Assembly: GCA_963921425.1 (NCBI GenBank)
Contig: OY992832.1
Location: 10,477,249-10,541,248, forward strand
Source of the DNA: Dryas octopetala
Lineage: Eukaryota > Streptophyta > Magnoliopsida > Rosales > Rosaceae
Length of the DNA: 64,000 nucleotides
Direction of reading: 5' to 3'
Shown: positions 15,402 to 27,900 of the stretch, one piece after another
Layout of the letters: each line of letters opens with the position of its first letter
Numbering within the stretch: position 1 is the stretch's first letter
The notes under the pieces: generated by a model
What the model was told of the DNA's origin: nothing
Databases searched by the model: none
The model's input: the letters and a program-made list of their open reading frames with translations, nothing else
Position numbers and translations under genes: made by a program

Positions 15402-16900
15402 CTAGGGACTTGTCAAGGTGGGTAGGGCAGTCATACCATTCTTTTTTTCTTCCAATCACTGTATTTTAAAACGACAATCATCATACTTATTGTATTTAAT
15501 GATCATTTAAAAAAAAAAAAAAACTATTGTATCATATTGTGCGAGGCCTAACGAGTCAAATGTTCATTTACCTCTTGAAAGAAAAAAAAAATGTCGAATG
15601 CTCTTAACTCTAAGTATGACGTAAACTGTGCTTGTGTTATTTTGTACTCATTTTAAATATTTAAGACCCGTGATGTACGGTTGTGATGGCCCGAGTGATC
15701 AAGTGCACATGAGTCACCATGCAACCGCTTGTAGCGTGGATCAACCAAAGCTGTAAAGGATAATTAGGATTATTTCAAATTTTCAATGCGTTAATTGGAT
15801 ATCATAAATTCATAATCATCTTCGTCATTAGAAGAACATTTTAACAAAGAGAAGAACTTACCAGTAACAGCAGGTTGCCACCTGCTATCTTTCCCCCTCT
15901 TCTCTCTCTAGCTCTCACTCTCTTTTTCTCTCTCTCTTCTTTTCTCACTTTAACACATGTTCATATGTTCATATTATTATAACACGACAGAGGTAAGTTA
16001 TTCTTTTCACCAAAATAACCCTGTAAACATTAATGACACTAGTTAATGCCGAAGTTGAGAGGTCCAAATAAAGTTAAGCAACAATAAATGATGCTCTGGA
16101 CCAGTTGGTCACTTACTCGCATACTCCCATCTCATGTATATATTATAGGTTTTGGCTTAATTAGTGAACATGATAAATCGTATTTAATATTTAAAGAAGG
16201 CTCACGTCACGTGTGCATGAGAGATAGGAGAGAGCAAGATAAGTCAAAAAAATTCGACTTCTGTTTTTCGAGCAAAAAAATTTCGAGATGAATAATACGA
16301 CGAGACTAATATTAAAGACATAAAATATTATCCTAATTATTTATTTATTATAAAAATATATAAACAAGTCGAGTAAAATTGTCCTATTATTTGCAAAATC
16401 AAAGCAGTGTTATAGTAATTAATCCAAAAATACCTATATTTTTTTTTTTCAAAAATTAGAATATAGTTGATGTCTATTATTAATTTTAACTTGGCTGTGG
16501 TCAGAATTTCTTGGTCTTTAGTTTTTTTTTTTTAGATAATTTTATTCCCCATGTGATGGAAATGGAATATTTGCTACCATGAATCTCTCCAATAATAGAT
16601 GGGGTGCCAAACAATATTAATTGTGATAAACCTACTATCCAATTGTCTGTTGATTTTTTTTTTAAATGTCTGTTTAAATTTTCTTCAAGGATCTATATGT
16701 ATGCATGACAAATATATAATAGAACTATAGAATAATCAAATTTGGCAACCCACAAGTCCACAACACCGACTCTAATTTCTAATTTGCAAACCCATAGCAA
16801 GCAATTATGGCGGCCACCGCCCTTGTAATCTGCAAGGCAGTACTGTACTGCAGTTGGCTAGCCCACAAAATAGACCTTGTGTAGGCATCAGCTACAAAAT
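15402..16900. other. Intergenic, no gene seen
   Basis: AT-rich sequence with a CT-rich block at 15885-15950 and several T or A runs. Nothing resembling a domain is present in any frame. Confidence 0.4.
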
Positions 16901-16979
16901 ATGTGCCCCTAAGAAGCTCTTAGGGGCACATGGTGGAATATTGTTGGAAATTTACATGGTGGAATATTGTTGGAAATTT
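16901..16979. repeat. Perfect 14-bp hairpin followed by a 25-bp tandem duplication
   Basis: ATGTGCCCCTAAGA at 16901 is followed after a 3-base spacer by its exact reverse complement, ending near 16931. Immediately after, a unit of about 25 bp beginning ATGGTGGAATATTGTTGG occurs twice in tandem up to 16979. Confidence 0.75.
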
Positions 16980-17178
16980 TAACGCCCAAAAGTTTCCTGC
17001 CAAAAAAAGAAAGAAAGAAAGGTAACCCCTAGCTTGCTAGTTCTGTCTCTCTTATTTCCCTCAAATTAAGAGGCATATAGAAGGTCTAGCTAGACATATA
17101 TTTTTCTGTAATCAGAGTAGCTTCTAGGCACCCCAATTGTTGCTATGTATGCTTATGGTACTACAATCCAAGTATTTA

Positions 17179-17804
17179 GGCTTAGTTTCGTATTGCTATA
17201 AAGAAAAAAAAAATTGTTGTTATGTAAAGTCAATTGTAATTTGTAAAATAAAACAGTTGAGTATTTGATAAACTATATTTTCAAAAGTGCTATACGTGTA
17301 AAAAACAGTATTAAAGTGTTTGATAGATTTTTATGTAAAACTGATGTGTCTGTTTATAATTACTAAAATAGACATAATGCTGAAAGTTCCTTTGATTTAT
17401 TTGTTTGGTAAAAAACATGCATTTTACTTGTTTATAATTTTTGGTCTACAAATTTATATTAACATCAAAATTGCTAAAAATAAAATAATTAAATAAGAAT
17501 GCATATTTTGTATGTATAATATAATTTTAATGATACAAATAAAATATCATAATTAATAATCAATATAAAATAAAGAATATATTGGGCAACTAAAAGTTTT
17601 AATTAATGGGCCCAACAATTTTTCTTTACTACAGTTTTGAAAAGCAAGTAGATAGTTTTTTTTTAAAAATTGCAATGAGCGACCTAAAATAATAAGGTAT
17701 TACAATTTTTTATTATTTTATCAAACACCAAAATTGTTGTAAATGACTTATAATTGTCATTTACAACAGCTTTTAGGTGTCCAACAACAATTTCAAACGG
17801 ACCC
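17179..17804. mobile_element. Tourist-like (PIF/Harbinger) MITE
   Basis: A 626-bp non-coding element bounded by TTA duplications (17076+100 to 17178, i.e. 17176-17178, and 17805-17807). The left end is GGCTTAGTTTCGTATTG; the right end read inwards is GGGTCCGTTTGAAATTG. ATTGTTGTT occurs near both ends. It is older and more diverged than the other Tourist-like copies here. Confidence 0.6.
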
Positions 17805-18917
17805 TTAGCCTTTATATGAAACTTACCACATCTATGGTACAAAAACCACTATGAACAATAACTCATTTCCTTTACTTCTTTTTCCCTCCTTCCATCTTAT
17901 TTTCCTTTTTCTATAGGGTAGCTCTACAGCCTCTACCAATGCTCATTAGCTCTTGTGGCACTACTTCCTCCCCCAAATAATAATTAAGGATGGAGCAAAA
18001 TATTATAATGGATAAAATTCTCGATGAGGCACTAAATTTTTTTGGTAAGATATTTATAGCATGTTATGTTGTTAGAATATGAATTTGAATCACATGTTAA
18101 GTAACTTAAACATGATTTCACTTTATTAATACTCTTTGATAAGAGAAAAATTTCGTTTTCTAAGATATCACAATGCGTGTGTATGGTTTTTATTATGCTT
18201 ATGTGAAAAGGTCCTCTACAACTTAACCTCGTTGATGAGCGTCTTTAATTAATTATTTTGTGAACCACAAAGTCTTGGATCCCGAACAACCAAACACACA
18301 GTTTGAAAGTGTTTTTTTTTTTTTTTTGGCTACTTATACACAGTTTGAAAGTTGAAACAGCACATATATGCAATAATGTATATATATATATATATATATA
18401 TATATTTTCTCATTCCCGATCCACAGGGTTAGCCTCAATGAACGTACGTTCTTGCCCAAAAAAGCCTCCAATGAAAACCTTAAAAAAGCATAGGGAGCCC
18501 ATTTTCAATGCTTGGTTTGTCACCATCATCGTTATTTGATTGGTTCAACTAAATAAACCTTCCACATTAATGACACTCTTGGAATTTCTGGTCCTAATCT
18601 ATAAAAGCACAGGAGGAGCTGAAGGGTCAAAATTGCAGCAATAAATGAATATGGACCACCTGCTTTCTATTATGGTCTCATCTCATGTATTTTGTGTGGT
18701 GTTTAGCTTTTGTGTTTGAAGAAATGCACGTGTGTGACTGTCAGATGGAGATAATTAAATGGGCAAGTCAAAGGTTCAGAACTAACTAGGATGATATTGC
18801 AAATGAGAAGCATTAGAGCAAATATCAGAGTGACGATATATAGTGTGCTATACTTACATGCATAGTTTATCGTTGTGCTGTGATTGATGATAAGCCAAAA
18901 ATTAATTTGTAACTTTA

Positions 18918-19223
18918 CGCCTCGTTTGATGCATAGAATTGGATATGATATGATAAATGATAAAATCATATGTATTTAAAGAAGAAACTTCTAACTTTAA
19001 GGAATAAGATAGAAAAATAGATGATTAGAGATGAACTAATCATAAGGGAAAACTTATATCTTCTAAACCCCACAAAAATGATGGATAAGTTTCCCCTCAC
19101 AGCTAATTCATTTTCTTCCTATCTTCTTCCTTCAAATTAAAAAACACCCAACATCTTCTTCTTTAAATACACATGAATCTAGTCATTTATCCTATCTGCT
19201 CTAATCCTGCATCAAATGAGGCC
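18918..19223. mobile_element. Tourist-like (PIF/Harbinger) MITE
   Basis: A 306-bp element with ends CGCCTCGTTTGATGCA and, read inwards from the right, GGCCTCATTTGATGCA, flanked by TTA at 18915-18917 and 19224-19226. Short matching inverted repeats plus a TTA duplication are the signature of PIF/Harbinger-derived MITEs. No coding capacity. Confidence 0.8.
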
Positions 19224-19707
19224 TTAGTATCTCACCACTCCCATATACTTTCAAATTCTTTAATGAAATGCTTCACTAGTGACCTTCAAGTGAAACTGTG
19301 AAACTTCATATCGAGTTGTCAAGCAAAAGCAGTTTTTATTTTTGTGTTATTTTTTTATCAGATTTGAGTAAAAACACTTCTCGTTCCTTCTCATGAATAG
19401 TTGTCAGTTATTAATGCACATGTTAATTATGTTGATTTGCCTGTTTAAAACTTAGATGTAACTTTAAGTTTTGGGTTGTAAATTCTAAACCCTAAACAAA
19501 AACTAGATACATCCTAAGTTAATTATTGGTGTCCATATCCGAATAAAATATGTAAAAGAAATTGCACAAAAGACATAACATATCAACAATTCACTAAATA
19601 AACACAATCTGCTCGAGCAATTCTCAATTTGGTTAAGTGGATCAACGCCCTATTGGGATTGACTCCACAATATAATCTAATAATTCAAATCATTCATATT
19701 TTAGTCA

Positions 19708-21118
19708 GGAAAAATTTTAGCATAAAGATATAAACTTATATGCATGTTCCAAACGAGGATACCACCTTCAAAGTGACCTAAACGAGGACTTTAACATTCA
19801 TTTTAACTCAGAGAATGATAGACCATTACTTTTATTAAAAAATATGTTATTTTTAGGGGTAAAATTGTCACTTTCATTATTACTTAAAAATAGCTATAAT
19901 TTTTTTTTTAAAAAAAAGAACTAAAAAAAAGGGAGGATGCATAAACCCTCCCCCCACCATGACCTTTCTTTCCCACCTCCCCCCCCACCTATCTCATTGC
20001 CCCCTCCGACCAGCGACCTTCCCCTACGCCTACAACCTCCCTTCTTGGTGCCGACGACCCCTCCACCTGACGCCAGAGATCTTTCTTCCCCTATCTCTTT
20101 TTCTCTCTTTCTTTCTTTCTCTCGCTCTCACTTTCTCTCTTTCTCTTTCTTCACCTAAAGTCCAGTTGTACTGAATTTCTCCTTCTCTTTTTCTCTCTGA
20201 GAGGCGCTACTACACCCAAACAATGGTTTATATAACTTACTGGGACAAGTTGGCCGACCCCAAATCATTACGTTAGCTTACTTTATTTCTCTTTCTTATT
20301 ATCTGTTTGGCTGCTGAGAAAATTGAAGAAAAACGAGTGAAATTACATACTTCTTAATTGCTATATGTTTCTTTGCTTCAAGGTTTGGTTTCGCACTAGG
20401 TAGAGTGAACGTGAGAGAAAGAGAGATATGGGGAAGAGGAGAAAGGTTGCCGGCGAGGGAGGGAGTGGGGGGCGTCGCCGGCGCAAGGGAAGGGGAACGT
20501 TGACGGCCGAAGTGGGAAGTGAGGTGGAGTGGGATGGGGTCCTAGCAAGGCTCGGGTGTAGAGAAATTATTCTATATAACCGATACATTTCCACGTGGTA
20601 TAACTAATTTATGTGTCATAATATGAGTGAATGTTATTAATACTATACCCTATAAATATAAACATACCGTTTAATAATACCCTTACACATTGGATTGGTT
20701 ACACCACGTGACAATATATCGGTTATACCTAATAATTTTTCGTGGGGAAGGATTCTGCATCCCAATCCCTTGTTTGTTTGTTTGTTTTTATTATTTATTT
20801 TTTTGCCAGGTTTTTATTTAGTTTTAGTGTATAATTTCATTATAGTTTTGTAAATAATAATTTTATTAATAATAATATAATGAACTTGTATTTTTTTAAT
20901 AATAGTTTCATGATTATTTTTTGTGTTTAATTTTATAATTATTTTTTAATGATATGTGGAATGACAATTTTACCCCTAGAAATAACGGATTTCTTAACAT
21001 AAGTAATGGCCTATCCTTCTTTGAGTCAAAATGAATGTTAAAGTCTTTATTTGGATCATTTTGAAGGTGATATCCTTATTTGAAACATGCATATAAGTTG
21101 AAATTCTGTTGCTAAAAT
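19708..21118. mobile_element. Mutator-like non-autonomous element with about 150-bp inverted repeats
   Basis: The left arm (about 19708-19880) and the reverse complement of the right arm (about 20955-21118) match over roughly 150 bp, including ACTTATATGCATGTT, CACCTTCAAA, GACTTTAACATTCATTTT and AGGGGTAAAATTGTCA. The interior has a C-rich block (19945-20150) and a G-rich block (20400-20560) that roughly mirror each other, so short proline-rich ORFs there are not genes. The end GGAAAAATTTTAGC resembles the Pack-MULE end GGAAAATGTTAGC at 56542. No 9-bp duplication was found, so it is old or eroded. Confidence 0.65.
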
Positions 21119-21279
21119 TTGATTTTCATACAAAAATTAGCCAAACTACAAATTGTTTAGCTATTTATATCATCATCATTTTATTATTTATGAGTAACAC
21201 TACAATTCATTTTAGTTATTTATTTAGTAAACAAAATATTATATGCAAGTAGTAGAATTAGAAGCCAATCCCCGGTTCT

Positions 21280-21395
21280 CAAACTTAGGTGCACTTGGTA
21301 GTTGTTCGGATAGACTAATTAGAAGGGCGTAGAATTGCTCCATTGTATTCAAATTCGGTCCCCTTCTCCTGAATAAACAAAAAAAAAAAAAACTC
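21280..21395 (+). repeat. Possible SINE 3' fragment
   Basis: The sequence around TATTCAAATTCGGTCCCCTT, followed by CTCCTGAATAAACA and an A run ending near 21392, resembles the B-box and A-tail portion of a tRNA-derived SINE. The A box and flanking duplication were not recognised. Confidence 0.25.
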
Positions 21396-21459
21396 AAGTG
21401 CCTTGAGTACGAAAAATGGGCCTTAAAAAGGCTTTAGAGGCCGACTCATAATAAAATTT

Positions 21460-21655
21460 ACGTGGGCTGGGCCCAAAATTTAAGGGCCTAAAAGTTCTAA
21501 ACTGGGCCCAAAATTTAACCAGCTCACTAGCTCAGATTCATCTTCACCTTCTCTTTTCTGTGTGTCTAAAACCCTTAAAAGTAACAAACACAAAACCCTA
21601 ACGAAATTAACGAAATCATCAAGCAGAAGCAGGCAGCTAGGGTTTTAGGTGAAGA
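21460..21655 (+). promoter_or_regulatory. NOC3 promoter: site II and telo-box motifs
   Basis: TGGGCC occurs at 21468-21473 and 21503-21508, and a telo-box AAACCCTAA at 21593-21601, about 55 bp before the start codon. Site II plus telo-box is the known signature of plant ribosomal-protein and ribosome-biogenesis genes expressed in dividing cells, which fits the product. Confidence 0.7.
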
Positions 21656-21931
21656 ATGGGGAAGAAGCAGAAGCAGAAGATAATTCTACCTCCGCAGCTC
21701 CCACCAGAGGTCTCAGAGGACGACATTGAAGTCTCGGACGAGGACAAGGACTTCGTCAAGGAGAACCGAGACTATGCTGGCTTCCTCTCCAATTTAGACA
21801 CCGGTTCCATCACCAAGTTTGTCCCTTTTCTCTTATTTAATGTTTTTAAACCTTAATTTACTCACATTATTTATTTATTTAAATTAATTTTATATGCACG
21901 CTTAGTTATTGTTATTTATATCGACAGAGGA

Positions 21932-21967
<36 letters not shown>

Positions 21968-24900
21968 CTGTTAATAAGTTTAACGGGTTAGTGCTAATTT
22001 TTCTTTTGTTACTATAGTATAGGAATTGTTAAATGACTGTGACAACATTTTGGTATGCAACTTTGAAATGGGGATATTTTGCAACATTTTGGAATGCAAC
22101 TTCGGAATGGCTTCATATTTTGAAGTATTTTTCTGAGTTGCAAATTGTGTATATTTTTTTTATTTTTGGCAGTAAAGACAACAATTATGTGGTTAGACAA
22201 TCTGTTGATTCTTTTACTTGATATAAAATTTTGTTTTTGTCTTAATACAAAGGCATGTCACTCGCGTTGCTGATGTGAAGGAGGATGCTTTGGAAGCTTT
22301 ATATGAAAAGCGCTTAAGAAGGAAATCCTTGCTGAAAGAAAAAGAGGATAGCAAAGTTGAAGTTGATCGTGTAGATGCTCTCCCTATCAAAACCTTAGAT
22401 GGAGAACTCCACTACCGAACAGGTTCCTTATTGTTATTTTCCTTATCTAGTTTGGGGAATGGGGGAGTTGTCTTTGTAAGGTGTTTGAATGTACACTGAG
22501 TGTGGATGGTTCAAATTCTTTCCATGGCACAGCAACAAAGACACCAAAAGCATCTGAAAATGATCCGACTGACAGGGAAACCGATCAGGATGATGCTGAA
22601 GATAAAGGCATAGTTAAGCTGACAAAGGTCGAAAGGAGGGCAAAGCTTAAGAAAAGTAGGAAAGAGGCAAAAAAACAAGGAAAAGAATTGGCTAAACCTG
22701 AAACCGAAGAAACCCCACAAGCAGCTGTGCTGGTATGATCTGATTGGACTAGCTATTCTTCTATTTTGTTTCTGATTTTTGAAAGGATATACTATTAGTA
22801 TCTACTGTCTTGCTAATCAACTGTTAAATGAATAATCTGAAAGAGTCAAATTTATCTTTCCAAAGAAAAAGGGGAAATACATCATTACATCCCAAAAAAT
22901 GGTGAAGCTCGGCAAATGTATGTTACAATCTGTGACAATTGTCCAGGAAAATCATGTTTGGTGACAACGTAGTTATGGTTATAAGCCATCCATTATCTCA
23001 TTACAGTTGGTTTGCATTTGTTAATGATTGTAATAATACATTTTGAATATATAAGACAGAGAGATTACTGGAAACTTATTGATCTAGTACACATTGATGT
23101 CCATAATAATGGAAAGTCGAACTAATATGTGTGTGATGGCTGGGGTAATGAGAGTAATCTTCTAATTAGTATATTTGTTGTTTTCTCCTGTATTTATCAT
23201 CCTAAATATGAAGCATTTCACTGGATTGTTGGGATCATGCATTTAAAAATTTCTTTATAGGTTTACACATGGTTATCAAGTTTGTATTCGTCAAGTTATA
23301 TGATTTCTTGTATATCAATAAAATAAAATTATTTTCTCATAAAAAAGTTGTATGTTTCCTTGTCGCCTAGTTTATAAGCCCCTAAACATGCAAAGTCATG
23401 CATACCTGTCTGTTAATGTCAGCCTTGGAGGACTGGATAGTGACTCAAGTTATTCAATTTATTTTTAATTTTAATTTATCATATTTGATCATTAACTTGT
23501 ATATTATTATATGGAGCAAATAACATATTTCCCTCAACTTCTTTTCTCTGTCATATTAATATAATCTTTGCTCTTTGTTTAGGCTGAGGTTAAAGAAGAT
23601 CTTACGGCTGAAGAAGCATTTGAAATTAAGAAGAATAAACTTGCAGAGCTGGGAATTGCGCTGCTTGCTGATCCAGAGTCCAATATTAAATCTCTGAAGG
23701 AGATGCTACAAATCTGTAAAGATAATGATCATGCAATCGTCAAACTTGGACTCCTATCTTTGTTGGCTGTTTTTAAAGACATCATTCCTGGGTAGGACCA
23801 CTGTTCTAGTTCCATAATATACATTTATCTTCTATGATTTCTACAACTCTTCTTTTATACGAAATTTATAGTGATCGACGCCTTAGGACATGAAACTTGT
23901 GCCCACCCCCCACCCATGTCTGACACTCCTTTGGATCCTTGGAGAAAAAAAAAAGCACTCATTTAATTGGTGATTTATTTATTTCTCTTGAGAAACTTAT
24001 ACATGATTAGTATTGTAATTTATCATGTTGATTTCCATTTTACCTTTTTCATGAGAAAAATTTACACTAAACACATATAAATATGTGCTAAATATTATAA
24101 ATTAAAAATAGGAATTGGTACTATATGTCTAAATTTTTGGGTGTTGATGTGTTGGACACTCTGTGTCTGTGTTGACACACAAAACTCATGCCCTTGTCCA
24201 TAAACCTTTGTCTGAGTTTTACTCTTGATCAACATTCTTTCGCTATCTGCATTCCAGTTTTAGATTTTGACTCTTTTCGATGTGGACTGCAGATACCGAA
24301 TTAGGCTTCCTACTGAGAAGGAGTTGGAAATGAAGGTTTCAAAGGATGTTAAGAAAATGCGGTTTTATGAATCAACACTTCTGTCCGTGTACAAGGTTTA
24401 CAATCTTTTGTCATACCTAGTATTTGACTGAAATTGGAGTCTCAATGCCAAATAACTGCATAAGTATTTGATGCTTACTATGGCTTTTGTTTCTCAGTTC
24501 TGATTTTCTTGTGGATCGGCTGAACCTTAAACAAAATATATTGTGTAATTGATTTTTTTTTTTTTTTTTAAGATATTGCAACTCTATTGTATACTGCAAA
24601 TGTACAAGTTCAATACTCTCTGTGATGTTGTTAATGAATCATTTCAACTAATCTATTTTTCCAGCTCACTTCTGGCTCCTTTATTTTCAGTGCGTCTGAA
24701 ATGGTTATATTGCAATTACTTGTACTGTTATCCTGATGAATCGTGCTATATTTTTCTTTGATGCACGGTCTCAGGCATACCTGCAGAAGTTGGCAGCATT
24801 AGAAAAAGAGTCCTCATTTCAGCATGTGGTGTTTCGCTGTATCTGTAATTTGCTTGATGCAGTACCCCACTTCAACTTCCGCGAGAGCTTGTTAGTTGCT

Positions 24901-27900
24901 GTTGTCAGAAACATAAGCTCCCCAGATGACGTCGTAAGGTTTTGCTATATCTATACTTTTATCCTTAATATATCTCTTCTTTTTTCTAAAGAATCTTACA
25001 AGGTACCTTTGAAGGGCTTGGATTGACATGAGAATTCAGAGGATAAATGTATTTTCAAGTTGTAGTCCCACGATTGAACTCCAAAAAATGAGCATTTATC
25101 TAACATTTAGTAGACTTTATAGGACCTTTTTGGGACTGACTATAGGATTAGGAGAAGGATTTAAGTGGCAATATAGTTCTTTGTTAAGATTTTCAATTCA
25201 AACTTTTGTCTGAAGAAAGGAAAAGATGTATAAAACTTGGATAGGGATTCATGATGTTTTTGGCTGCAGAGTGCATGGGTGTATGACTATTACTAGCCTT
25301 CTGGTATAATTTTTAATAGATAAGTTTTGAACATAGTCCACTATGCTATGTAGGACACTTCTTCTCTAAAAATTTGTTGAGCTGGACACACAAAGTCACA
25401 ACACTTGTGTGCACCCGTACCCGTGTTGGACACTTCTTTGGATGCTTAGGAACGCCTTCATTTGCTTGTACATGGTTATTATCAAGGTGTTGAACATTTT
25501 TGTCAAAAAAAGTACATATGGTTATCATTTTTTTAATTATTTTCATAAAAATGGTTCTCATATATAGATATGTTCAAATGTAGACAGAGTTATTGACATG
25601 TCCTCATGTTTTGGATGAAGTTGACTTGTCACTCATGTCCATATCTACACATGTCACTCATGTCCATGTCTACACATGTCACTCATGCCTGTGTTGATAC
25701 TTGTCACTCATTTTTGTGTCGACACATGTCACTCGTGTCTGTGTTGGTACATGTCATGTTTGTCAGTGTATTCACATGATACTTGTTTCCATAATCATAG
25801 CCAATTTGTTTTTCTTATATTTTTATATCCATCTAATATGGGGACTACTTGTTATCAGGAAACTATGTTGTTCTACCATCAGGTCACTTTTTACAAATGA
25901 GGGAAAGCACAGTGGTGAAGCTACTGTAGAGGCTGTTCGATTAATTGCAGATCATGTGAAAGCTCGTAATTGCCAATTGCACCCTGATTCCATTGAGGCA
26001 TGAGATTACCTTTTTACTTGTTATTTATGTCCTTTTGGCTTACCATATGCTCGAAGAAAATAAGAGTGCTCTCTACATCTCTCCCAAAAGAAAATTATTG
26101 ATTGAATATTGTAATTTCTTAGGGATACAGGAACCCTTGAACTAGCCATAAAGATGTTTCAGACTTGGTGATTATGTGGATTTAAGATATAGATGTTACT
26201 TCCTTGCTTCTGGCTATTGTCTACTCTAGGACTCCATGACCAGCCAACTAGATAGCAGATTTCTTCAATTTTGATAAAAAAGAGCTTAACCCATTTCAGT
26301 TTACAGAAGTATAGAAGATATATAACCTTTCTCAGATAATTTTGCTGCAATACATGAGTGCATAACGCATATCATGTTTGTCAGTTGAAAGTAAAAATGG
26401 TGTTTTAACCTGTATCAAACACAGGTCCACATACACAATTTTTTGTTGCTTCTTTTCTGCCCAGTAATCTTCAAATAGTGGGAAGATGAATTTAGTTTTA
26501 GAACCAAATTGTCTAACAAAAGTCTCTTGTGTTTTTTTTTTTTTTATATATATTTTACCTCCATGCTTATTGTTGTCAATACTTCCGCAGGTTTTCTTGT
26601 CTCTGTCATTCTATGAGGATCTTGGGAGGGCTACAAAAGATGATGAGAAAAATAAAGCCAAAAACAAGAAGCACAAAAAAAGAAAGAATTATGAGGAGTC
26701 ACGCCAATTGAAAGAAAATGACAAAAAAAGGAGTAGGCAAGAATTATTGACGAAGACAAGAGAGGAGGTGCTTTCTTTGTTTGCAAAATTCATTGACTTC
26801 TTGATCTTGTTTCAGTATTTTCACCCCCCAACATGCTAAAGTTTGTATTGCTATACACAGGTTGCTGCTGATTACAAGGCTGTTGCTTTTACCCCAGATG
26901 TTATGGAGCGGAGAAAAATGCAGTCAGAGACACTTTCTGCTGTATTCGAAACATATTTTCGCATATTGAAGCATGCAATGCAGTCATCAGCTGCCAGGTT
27001 TGTCAGCGCATCATGATTCTAGTAACTTTGTAAGTCTCATATCCTATGAATTTGTTTTAGCTTAAAAACATAAACTCATAGGATATGAGTTTATATAGAT
27101 AACCAATCCATTGAGTCTGTCATAGATATATGCTCGAGTGGAAGCGACAATAATTTATATATGTTTTTTGGGGTAGTCTATAAATTTGCTGCATATTCCA
27201 ATTTCAAATGAATTGATCAATTTCTTGTTTTTTTCCACTCAGATCTGAAGTGAATGGTAGTTTATCTACTGGTGCATCTGACTCTCACCCTTTACTTGCT
27301 TCCTGCCTGAAAGGATTAGGAAAATTCTCGCATCTAATTGACTTAGATTTCATGAGCGATCTTATAACCTGTCTGAAAAAGCTTGCTTCTGGTGGTAGTG
27401 ATTCTGAAAGTACTTCTGAGAAATGTTCAAAATGTTTGACTGTATCTGAGCGCCTCCGTTGCTGCATTGTTGCATTTAAAGTAATGAAGAGCAATCTTGA
27501 TGCCTTGAATGTTGATCTACAGGACTTCTTCGTCCAGCTTTACAATATTATACTTGAATATAGGCCTGGAAGGTTTGTACCGAATTTTTTAATCCAAAAA
27601 TTTGCTATGGTAACATAAAACGTAATTCTCTAACTGCTGTGAAGAAATGTTCTAAAGTTCCAAGCAGCCTTCCTCTCCACCCTTTCTTCTCTTTTTTGGG
27701 TTGGGTGGTTGGGTGGTTGGGTGGTTGGGGGGGGGGGGGGGGGGTTAAGGTGGATGTTTTCAACCCATTAATTACTTGATTGTCTCTGGAAATACTTTTG
27801 CTCTAGCTTGGGGGTTTTTTTATGCTTATTTGACTTAGTATCTAATGCTATCTTTGAACATTTTCGATGAAGTAAATAAACATCTTCAAACTCTTACACC

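Noticed and set aside
19937-20594. Proline-rich ORFs in both directions
   Set aside because: They fall in mirrored C-rich and G-rich blocks inside an inverted-repeat element.
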